Below, in pieces: positions 6,318-12,414 of a stretch of 12,414 nucleotides of DNA (positions within the stretch are counted from its first letter, which is position 1; each line of letters begins with the position of its first letter). Position numbers and translations under genes: made by a program. Source of the DNA: Pancytospora philotis (Eukaryota > Microsporidia); the NCBI GenBank assembly GCA_023647555.1, contig JALRLY010000193.1, forward strand, positions 1 to 12,414, in the 5' to 3' direction. Under the pieces are notes generated by a model. It was not told the origin of the DNA. It made no database searches and saw only the letters and a list, made by a program, of their open reading frames with translations.

Positions 6318-7433
6318 CTGCCCGTTGCACTGTACCGGCTCTTTCCGCTTATTATCGCTGGGGTGGCGGCCATGGCCAAGAAGACGTCTGCTGTGCCAGC
6401 GAGCACGGAAATATCATATCCGGATATCAGCCCGTTCCGGGGTGAGCTCCACGGACATAGACAAGGAACCAATGTGCTGAGGTGCCTCTACCAACGAAGC
6501 GTCTATCATTCTGAGGAAAGTGCTAGCTCACTGAAGCAGTACTCCGATATAAAGTGGAACACGAAATGCAAAAACATGATATACTGGGTAGTCGTTCATA
6601 TTTTGCGGCAGGATAGCCCAGTTGATTTTGTCCATAAGTTCGTTGGCCGTGCCCGGCTTGCTGAATGCCGCATGCTTGCGCTGATTCTTGATATTCTCAA
6701 GCAAGCAAAGCTGGAAACGGCCTACGAGGGATTAGTGCCTGCTATGGTGATGAACCGCGCCGAAATTGAGAAGTTTCAGGAGAATGCACGCAGCGTGCTG
6801 ACCAAAGTGAGAGATGCTTTAGATGAAATAATAAAAGCAACATGCATGCAGAGCGCAGAGGATTTCTTCGCCGACTATCATCCAGACAGAACTTCGAGCG
6901 ATATCCTTGCGTACCTCTCGCTCAGATGCGAGCGCGACGCATGCATGTTACGCGACGAGCTTCCTCTGATTCTAAATGCACTGTGTGCAAGAGCGGAAGC
7001 GATCAGCAGTACAGAGCATGTCGAATTACATAGCTGGAACGCACAAAGCAAAGTGATTGTTTCTGTAATAACGGAGAAAAATACACTGATCAAGTTCGTT
7101 CACCGCCTTTTAAGTTTCCAGTTTGAAGCAGCGCCAAATGATCCCGTGATACTTCAATTAGCGCTCAGCTGCATGGCATTCCAGTATAACCGGTGCTATA
7201 TCGAATTACTGACAGCCAACAAGATCGGGAATAACAGCATGGATGCGATTATGAAGTACATATGCGTCACTGGCGCCAAGGATGTGGACTCGCATTTTGT
7301 GTGCGAGTTTTTTGCTGCTTTGAGGAAGATGCGCAGAATCACACAAGAACAAGAGGTCGATTATTTAATTCGTTATTACTGCAACAACAGCCCGAATGAA
7401 TCAGGCTGCTTGCCCCCGACAATGACCGTTTGA
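6315..7433 (+). CDS. array gene A: secreted-type protein of a tandem paralogous family
   Basis: A 372-residue protein. Residues 1-21 form a signal-peptide-like start: Arg8, then a hydrophobic core (LFPLIIAGVAAMA) and small residues suited to cleavage before KK. No further membrane span is seen, so a secreted or ER-lumen protein is inferred. The body is rich in amphipathic segments and probably all-helical. Family-conserved blocks are ISYPDISPFRGEL (33-45), NTKCKNMIYWVV (82-93), DFVHKFVG (104-111), SLRCERDACMLRDELP (202-217), LIKFVHRLLS (258-267), KYICV (314-318), AKDVDSHFVCEFFAALRK (321-338) and EVDYLIRYYCN (347-357). Cysteines in the KC, LRC, YIC, FVC and YYC blocks recur in C, but only those of KC, LRC and YYC are kept in D. 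The frame ends in two adjacent TGA stops. I recognise no known domain. Confidence 0.88.
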   Translation: MLPVALYRLFPLIIAGVAAMAKKTSAVPASTEISYPDISPFRGELHGHRQGTNVLRCLYQRSVYHSEESASSLKQYSDIKWNTKCKNMIYWVVVHILRQDSPVDFVHKFVGRARLAECRMLALILDILKQAKLETAYEGLVPAMVMNRAEIEKFQENARSVLTKVRDALDEIIKATCMQSAEDFFADYHPDRTSSDILAYLSLRCERDACMLRDELPLILNALCARAEAISSTEHVELHSWNAQSKVIVSVITEKNTLIKFVHRLLSFQFEAAPNDPVILQLALSCMAFQYNRCYIELLTANKIGNNSMDAIMKYICVTGAKDVDSHFVCEFFAALRKMRRITQEQEVDYLIRYYCNNSPNESGCLPPTMTV

Positions 7434-7554
7434 TGATGCTGTGAAATGAGCGTTTAGTAGTTTGATTATTCGTTCTATCTGAGCGTGTGCAACGCTATCA
7501 GCCGGGCAGCTGTTTCACAATAGCAGAAGTATGTTAAAAATATGAATCAGAACA

Positions 7555-7573
7555 CTATGGCCACGAGCCATAG
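7555..7573. repeat. perfect inverted repeat CTATGGC / GCCATAG
   Basis: A 7-bp perfect stem with the 5-base loop CACGA, about 120 bases after the gene A stop. It could be a 3'-UTR or transcript-end hairpin. The equivalent area after gene B carries a related GCCATGG-rich arrangement (9332-9360), which suggests the element has been partly kept after duplication. Function unknown. Confidence 0.4.
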
Positions 7574-7697
7574 TTTATTTCAAAAGTGCGATAGGTGGTG
7601 CTCTGGTATCAGGCTCTGGCGCCAGTCGCACTTCGCTCGAATAAGATGCAGAATAACATAGCCCAGCACTCCTGTTATAGCTACGGATAAGCCATAT

Positions 7698-7820
7698 CAG
7701 CTGTGTAGTTTTAGGGCTAATCTATGCTCTTGCGCGACGAGTAATAACTAGATTAAATATGGAAGCAATAGTGTTTACTGATAGTTGGTATGCGGGCGAC
7801 CGCTGCAACTGTCTGCTGAA
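7698..7820. repeat. conserved spacer block, copy 1 (A-B spacer)
   Basis: Begins CAGCTGTGTAGTTTT, continues through TCTATGCTCTT and ATTAAATATG, and ends in GTATGCGGGCGACCGCTGC with the next bases. The same order occurs at 11053-11170 in the C-D spacer. The part from ATTAAATATG onward is the best match, about 80 percent by eye. It contains frequent stops and does not read as coding. Confidence 0.6.
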
Positions 7821-8033
7821 TTGCAATTATATTTTGAAGAATAATATTAGACCTAAATGTATGAGTTAGAAGTACTCAAATACCTCATTGTACCTATTTA
7901 AGATTGAGATGAATAAGTATTCATATTTTACAAAAAATTATTTGAGAACAGATGTGATACCCACTTTGTTTTCACCGCTAGAAGTGGTAACAATAGGGGT
8001 AATTTATTGAAATAATAAATGTTGGGATATATC

Positions 8034-8099
8034 AGTCTTTGAGCAGCGATAGCCGCTCAACTGGTGATAAATTTCGAAAAAAATTTACCCATATTAATG
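8034..8099 (+). promoter_or_regulatory. promoter/start element of array gene B
   Basis: Homologous to 6253-6317 before gene A, with GGTGATAAATTT, an A-run and TTTACCCATATTAATG. CCC is at 8088-8090, and the invariant CCCATATTAATG spans 8088-8099. It places the start at 8097, not at the in-frame ATG at 8064, which lies upstream of the AT block. Confidence 0.6.
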
Positions 8100-9218
8100 C
8101 TGCCCGTTGCATTGTACCGGCTCTTACCGTTTATTATTATCGCTGGGGTGGCGGCCATGGCCAAGAAGAGGACTGTGTTGCCAGCGAGCACGGAAATATC
8201 ATATCCGGATATCAGCCCGTTCCGAGGAGAGCTCCGCGGGTATAGGCAGGTAGCCAGTGTGCTAAGGCGCCTCTATCAACGAAGCGTCTATCATTCTGAG
8301 GAGAGTGCTGGCTCACTGAAGCAGTACTGCGATATAAAAAGGAGCACAAAATGCAAAAACATGCTATACTGGGTGGTCATCAATATGTTTCAGCAGGACG
8401 ACCCGGTTGATTTTGTCCGTAAGTTCGTCGGGAATACTCGGCTTGCCGAATGCCGCATGCTTGCGCTGATTCTTGATAAACTTAAGCCAGCAGAGCTGGC
8501 AACAGCCCACAAAGAATTGGTGCCTGCTATGGCGATGAACTGTGCCGAAATCGAAAAGTTGCAGGCCAGTGTATGCACCAAGCTGACCGAAGTGAGAGAT
8601 GCTTTAGATGAAATAATAAAAGCAGCACGCACGCAGAGCCCGGAGGATTTCTTCGCTGACTATCATCCAGACAGAACTTCGAGCGATGTTTTTGCGTACC
8701 TCTCGCTCCGATGCGAGCGCGACGCATGCTTGCTACGCGACGAGCTTCCTCTGATTCTAAATGCGCTTTGTGCAAGAGCTGAAGCGATTAGCAGTACAGA
8801 GAATGCCGACTCGCTCAGCTGGAACGCACATGGCCAAATACTGGTTTATGGAACAAAGGAGGGGAATACACTGATCAAGTTCATTCACCGCCTTTTAAGC
8901 CTCCAGTTTGAAGCAGCCCCAAATAATCCCGTGATACTTCAATTAGCACTCAGCTGGATGACATCTCAGTATAACCGGTGCTTTATCGAATTACTGACAG
9001 CCCACAAGTTCGAGGGAGGCACCATGGCCGAAGTCACAAAATACATATGCGTCAGCAACGCCAAGGATGTGGACTCACGTTTTGTATGCGAGTTTTTTGC
9101 TACCCTTAGGAAGATGCGCAGAATCACACAAGAACAAGAGGTTGACTATTTGATTCGTTATTACTGCAACAGCAGCCCGAATGAATCGAACTTTTTGTCA
9201 GCGACAATGACTATTTGA
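8097..9218 (+). CDS. array gene B: secreted-type paralogue, recent duplicate of A
   Basis: A 373-residue protein and a close duplicate of gene A. The signal-like N-terminus is almost the same, with one extra Ile from a three-base TAT insertion. Conserved blocks match A nearly residue for residue, for example positions 192-234. Three patches differ sharply: about residues 149-164, 236-258 and 303-314, almost entirely by amino-acid-changing substitutions. N-glycosylation-type sequons (NSS, NES) lie near the C-terminus, as in A. The start at 8097 rests on the shared CCCATATTAATG and on alignment with A. It ends in TGA followed by a second TGA. No known domain is recognised; extracellular or host-facing function is inference from the signal peptide. 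Confidence 0.88.
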   Translation: MLPVALYRLLPFIIIAGVAAMAKKRTVLPASTEISYPDISPFRGELRGYRQVASVLRRLYQRSVYHSEESAGSLKQYCDIKRSTKCKNMLYWVVINMFQQDDPVDFVRKFVGNTRLAECRMLALILDKLKPAELATAHKELVPAMAMNCAEIEKLQASVCTKLTEVRDALDEIIKAARTQSPEDFFADYHPDRTSSDVFAYLSLRCERDACLLRDELPLILNALCARAEAISSTENADSLSWNAHGQILVYGTKEGNTLIKFIHRLLSLQFEAAPNNPVILQLALSWMTSQYNRCFIELLTAHKFEGGTMAEVTKYICVSNAKDVDSRFVCEFFATLRKMRRITQEQEVDYLIRYYCNSSPNESNFLSATMTI

Positions 9219-9730
9219 TGATGCTGTGAAATGAGCGTTTGGTAGTTTGATTATTCGTACAAGCTGAGCATGTGCAACGCTATCAGCTGGGCAGCTGCCG
9301 CGCCTCGCTAGGATGAGATGCAGTATAATATGGGCCATGGCACTTTCTCTATGGCCATGGAAAAGTTGTCTCAGCTGCATGATTTATATGGGCCATGCTG
9401 CATTTCTAGCGGAGAATAACATCAGATAAATTTACTTGCAATATTATTTGTTAGCGCCTAGTGTAAGAGCAGCAGCTACAGTTGTTTGCTGAAGATTAGT
9501 TGTGTTTACCACAAATTCTGCTGTTCCGTTAGTTTATCGGTATAGCTCCTTCGCGAGACTGGTATCGTTGTAGTACGCTTAATAGGCGCCATTCCCGCAC
9601 GAGCCGGATCTTGTGGTTTAGCTGTCTTGAAAAGGCATAGAACCGTCCGCCTAGATCGGAATGATAGTCGCTGGGCATGCGGGCAGATAAACTACAAGAC
9701 TCAAAATTTTTAAAATTTTTGCCCATATTA
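9219..9730 (+). other. spacer B-C (512 bp): no plus-strand gene seen
   Basis: Starts with the same about 40 bases as follow gene A. Holds GCCATGG-rich inverted and direct repeats (TATGGGCCATG at 9329-9339 and 9387-9397) and an eroded copy of the conserved spacer block (CAGCTGCATGATTTATATGG from 9372; a later piece near 9472-9493). The gene C promoter is at the end. A 176-residue open frame on the minus strand (9529-10059) overlaps gene C and is judged a shadow. Confidence 0.55.
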
Positions 9731-9733
9731 ATG
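9701..9733 (+). promoter_or_regulatory. promoter/start element of array gene C
   Basis: Two tandem AAAATTTTT blocks (9703-9720) lead straight into GCCCATATTAATG. CCC is at 9722-9724 and the ATG at 9731. It is a near copy of the gene D element, and closer to it than to those of A and B in having G before CCC and paired AAAATTTT blocks. Confidence 0.6.
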
Positions 9734-10873
9734 TGGCTTGCTGGAGTGTACCGGCCATTTTTATTGCTCATCGCTGCTATTGCTGCTGCTACCAAGATGA
9801 AGTCTAGAGCTCCAACGTGCCAAAAGATAACATATGCGGATATCACACCATGCAGGGGCGAGCTCCGCGGTCTGCTATGTGATCCCAATGTGTTGAAGGG
9901 CATGTACAAGCGGAGCGTCCTACACGCTGCGGAAATGGCTGGCACATCTGTGCAGCAGTCTAGCATAAAGTGGAGCAGAAAATGCGACAACATGGCATAC
10001 TGGGTAGTCGTGTATATTTTACGGCAGGCCAACCCGATCGAGTTCGTCCAAGAATTCATTGGATATTCGCGGCTTGCTGAATTCTACATGCTTGTGCAAA
10101 TCTTTGATAAACTCGATCAAGCAGAACTCGAAACTGCCTATGAGAAACTGAATCCGGCTATGGCGATGAACCAGGCCGAAATAGTGGAGTTCCGGGCAGT
10201 AGCACGCACCGAACTGCCCCAGATGAAACAGGACTTGCATGAAATTCTAGATGCGATAGGCACGCAAAGCCCAGGCGATTTCTTGGCCAACCATCATCTG
10301 GAGCAAACATCGAGTGATATCATCGCGTACACTTCGCTCAGATGCGAGCGCAGCGGGCGTCCACTGCGGGATGAACTACCTGCAGTTTTGGATGCTATAA
10401 GCGCACGAGTGGAGGCACTTAACAGTAGAGAGGATGCTAACACTTTCGATTATGAAGACCTTAGCCCAACGCACCTCCACGAGAGAAATGAAAAAGCAAC
10501 ACTGATCAGGTTTATTCATCGCCTCCTAAGCTTTCATTCTGAGGAGAGTGCAAAAAATCCTGTCATATTTTCGCTGACGCTCGAATGTATGACCTCCCAG
10601 TATAGCAGAAGGTTTGTCGAGCTGCTGGCATGCCATCCGATTGAAAATAAGATTATGGATGCTGTTATAAACTACATCTGCGTCAGCAATGCCAAGGATG
10701 TGGACGCACGTTTCGCGTGCGATTTCTTTGCCGCTCTAAGGAAGAGCCGCATAATTGGGCTCGCGCACGAGGTCGAGCATCTGATCTGTTATTATCGCAA
10801 CAGCACCTCGGATGATTCAAGCTTCTTGCTGTCGCTGCAACGCGAGCTTTTTCCGATTCATCGTGCTATGTAA
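9731..10873 (+). CDS. array gene C: secreted-type paralogue, moderately diverged
   Basis: A 380-residue family member. It begins MWLAGVYRPF followed by a hydrophobic LLLIAAIAAA, a good signal-peptide shape. It keeps the family blocks: YADITPCRGELRG, KCDNMAYWVVVYILRQ, SSDIIAYTSLRCER, LRDELPAVLDA, LIRFIHRLLSFH, NYICVSNAKDVDARFACDFFAALRK and the Cys-free variant YYRN near the end. By eye about half of the residues match A or B. The segment equivalent to the main A/B variable patch is also unrelated in sequence but equal in length. The C-terminal tail is longer and different (QRELFPIHRAM). The in-frame ATG at 9677 lies upstream of the promoter element and is rejected as start. Confidence 0.85.
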   Translation: MWLAGVYRPFLLLIAAIAAATKMKSRAPTCQKITYADITPCRGELRGLLCDPNVLKGMYKRSVLHAAEMAGTSVQQSSIKWSRKCDNMAYWVVVYILRQANPIEFVQEFIGYSRLAEFYMLVQIFDKLDQAELETAYEKLNPAMAMNQAEIVEFRAVARTELPQMKQDLHEILDAIGTQSPGDFLANHHLEQTSSDIIAYTSLRCERSGRPLRDELPAVLDAISARVEALNSREDANTFDYEDLSPTHLHERNEKATLIRFIHRLLSFHSEESAKNPVIFSLTLECMTSQYSRRFVELLACHPIENKIMDAVINYICVSNAKDVDARFACDFFAALRKSRIIGLAHEVEHLICYYRNSTSDDSSFLLSLQRELFPIHRAM

Positions 10874-11296
10874 CCCTATGCGACATCGTGCGCGGGTTAT
10901 TGCCTCAAAGCTGCTAAACTATATGGCTGTCTAAACCAGAGCAGTATTACAACAAGCATTATTCATATTGATGATGCAATAACGCATTGTTCGGATCCCA
11001 CGCACGGTACCAATGGTAACAACACTTTTCTGTGGCCATAGTTGAGTCTTCTTAGCTGTATAGTTTCCATGGGCTATTCTATGCTCTTTTGCAAAAATAA
11101 TCATTAAATATGAAGGCACTAGTATTTCTGATCATTGGTGTGCGGGCGACCGTTGCAGCTGTTTGCCAAAATACGGCTGTGTTTGCTGTGAAATCCTACT
11201 GCTGTGCTGGCCTATCAAGATGGGCGGATCGCATTTCCCCCTTTTGGGCAGTTAGCCCGTGGAACTCATAAAATTTTCAAAATTTTGCCCATATTA
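10874..11296 (+). other. spacer C-D (423 bp): no gene seen
   Basis: Lacks the post-stop bases shared by A and B but holds the second clear copy of the conserved spacer block (11053-11170) and the gene D promoter at its end. Stops occur in every frame. No RNA gene was recognised. Confidence 0.55.
11053..11170. repeat. conserved spacer block, copy 2 (C-D spacer)
   Basis: TAGCTGTATAGTTT, TTCTATGCTCTT, ATTAAATATGAAGGCACTAG and GTGTGCGGGCGACCGTTGCA run in the same order as in copy 1 at 7698-7820. The flanking genes C and D are much more diverged from A and B than this block is. Confidence 0.6.
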
Positions 11297-11299
11297 ATG
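11270..11299 (+). promoter_or_regulatory. promoter/start element of array gene D
   Basis: AAAATTTTCAAAATTTTG leads into CCCATATTAATG. CCC is at 11288-11290 and the ATG at 11297. The element is conserved although the encoded protein is the most diverged of the four. Confidence 0.6.
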
Positions 11300-12414
11300 T
11301 GGATCTCCTTGTTGCATCAGCTGTTGCTGGTGTACATCACTGGGTCCACTGCTGCAGCCAAGAATAAGCCAGCTGCACTAAGGACGAGGAGAGTAGTATT
11401 TGAGGAAATCAACCCTTTTGTAGGAGCTATCGATGTCTATATGGGCTACAGGGATGCTCTACTCAGACGGATATCCCATCGCTGCATAACCGTCGTGAAC
11501 AACGAAAATCAGCGATTGCATGGCACTGATGCAAAGTGCGAGAAACATTACAGGGGGCACTCTGCCGCCTTCGTGTGCTACAATATTTTTACAGCTGTTC
11601 TGATGCAGGACAAGCCTGTCGACTTCATTCATAAATTTGTGAGGTCGCGGCTGGCCGAATACCACGCGCTCGAGCTGATATTCGACAATCTAACTATAGC
11701 TGGGCTTAAAGGAGCTTTCGACAAGCTCTTTCCCGCGTTAAATCGCAATATATTCGCTCGGGTTTGCGTCAAGTACAGCAGCGAGCGCGATGCGATCAGA
11801 AAGGCGCTGAAAGCGAAGGTTGCAGACGTGATTGAGCAAGGCGCAGGCGCACTGCTGTACGATTGCAAGGAGGGAAAGGTTCCCAACAAGCCACTCGTGT
11901 CTGATGATATTTTGGTCTACTTTTCGCTGCGATGTAAAGGCGGTAAGTCCTTGGTGCCAAGTGAGTTTGAGGCAATACTGGAGGCCATACGCAAGGAAGC
12001 AGATATGGGGAAACATTTTGATGACAAGTGTGTCGGAATGGCTCATTTTTTATACAACATTATTGGAACGAACTATAATAAAAATGAATCCGGACTAGCG
12101 ACGCAGGCGCTGAGCTACATCACATCCAACTATAGCCCGCATCTCATCGAGATGATGACTCAGCAGCATATGCTGCAAGGCATCAGGGCAGACGATCACA
12201 ATGTAATTAGAACGTCTGCCATGGACAACATCATATACTACACATGCGGCGAAGCCAGTATATGCGAAGAGAATCTGGATCGCGGCGAGAGCATCAGCAA
12301 CGGCGACCCGCACTTTGTACGCGCCTATCTCGAGGCACAGAGGAAAAACGGGATGATCACCGGGGAGGAAGAGGCTGATTATCTGTATACATTTTACTGC
12401 AACAGCGATCAGTC
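11297..12414 (+). CDS. array gene D: most diverged secreted-type paralogue (3' end outside window)
   Basis: Open for 372 codons from the ATG at 11297 to the right edge with no stop, so it is partial. It begins MWISLLHQLLLVYITGSTAA, a signal-peptide-like segment, followed by a basic stretch. Homology to A-C is visible in register: VVFEEINPFVGAI, AKCEKH, KPVDFIHKFV with SRLAEYHALELIFDNL, SDDILVYFSLRC, and near the edge DPHFVRAYLEAQRKNGMITG then ADYLYTFYCNSD. Overall identity is low, roughly a quarter by eye, and the middle carries insertions, so it is an old paralogue. Cys of the KC, LRC and YYC-type blocks are kept. Sequons NES and NYS are present. The alignment reaches the YYCN-like block at the edge, so only a short C-terminus is probably missing. 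Confidence 0.82.
   Translation, partial: MWISLLHQLLLVYITGSTAAAKNKPAALRTRRVVFEEINPFVGAIDVYMGYRDALLRRISHRCITVVNNENQRLHGTDAKCEKHYRGHSAAFVCYNIFTAVLMQDKPVDFIHKFVRSRLAEYHALELIFDNLTIAGLKGAFDKLFPALNRNIFARVCVKYSSERDAIRKALKAKVADVIEQGAGALLYDCKEGKVPNKPLVSDDILVYFSLRCKGGKSLVPSEFEAILEAIRKEADMGKHFDDKCVGMAHFLYNIIGTNYNKNESGLATQALSYITSNYSPHLIEMMTQQHMLQGIRADDHNVIRTSAMDNIIYYTCGEASICEENLDRGESISNGDPHFVRAYLEAQRKNGMITGEEEADYLYTFYCNSDQ

Larger units (their letters stand above)
7434..8096 (+). other. spacer A-B (663 bp): no gene seen
   Basis: The first about 40 bases after the stop are nearly identical to those after gene B. A block at 7698-7820 aligns with the C-D spacer (11053-11170) and in part with the B-C spacer. 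The rest is AT-rich, with short inverted repeats (7555-7573; CCACTT/AAGTGG at 7961-7987). The last 60 bases are the gene B promoter. Stops are frequent in all frames and no RNA gene was recognised. Confidence 0.6.

Noticed and set aside
7434..8096. tRNA, 5S or snRNA genes in the longer spacers
   Set aside because: I looked for tRNA B-box sequences on both strands and for U6-type ACAGAGA and found none; a covariance-model scan would be needed to exclude weaker cases.
9529..10059. 176-residue minus-strand open frame overlapping the start of gene C
   Set aside because: Covers the conserved gene C promoter and coding start on the other strand and has no start signal or recognisable motif.

Overview
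The window looks like nuclear DNA of a microsporidian (an obligate intracellular, fungus-related eukaryote) or a very close relative. It codes for eukaryotic ribosomal protein L5, a cullin and the pre-rRNA endonuclease NOB1. No introns are supported, genes are densely packed, and several proteins are short. Most starts are preceded by a CCC or CCCC tract within about 10 bases of the ATG, often with an AAATTTT-type block just upstream. This is the start signal described for microsporidia, where AAATTTTT-like blocks are also reported for ribosomal protein genes. No rRNA, tRNA or transposon was seen, and the genus cannot be named from the sequence.

Left half (1-5059, all minus strand): an FHA-domain nuclear-type protein with a long charged, histone-H1-like tail, running off the left edge; RPL5; a small 59-residue ORF with a possible C-terminal membrane segment; and a CUL1-like cullin. 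A 401-bp divergent promoter region containing two hairpins separates this block from the plus-strand genes.

Right half (5461-12414, all plus strand): a compact NOB1, followed by a tandem array of four paralogous genes, called A-D here (6315-7433, 8097-9218, 9731-10873, and 11297 to beyond the right edge). Each encodes an N-terminal signal-peptide-like segment and a soluble, probably all-helical body of about 350 residues. I recognise no known domain. All four share the same 12-base promoter/start string, CCCATATTAATG, below an AAATTTT block, and their spacers are recognisably homologous. A and B are recent duplicates, C is more distant and D is the most diverged.

The most interesting signal is in the A/B pair. 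Long stretches are nearly identical with mostly synonymous changes, but three short patches differ almost entirely by amino-acid-changing substitutions. That looks like localised diversification of a secreted, lineage-specific family. The conserved genes to the left are clearly GC-richer than the array. RPL5 and NOB1 act in ribosome assembly, and the cullin would scaffold an SCF-type ubiquitin ligase. I see no functional link between these housekeeping genes and the array.
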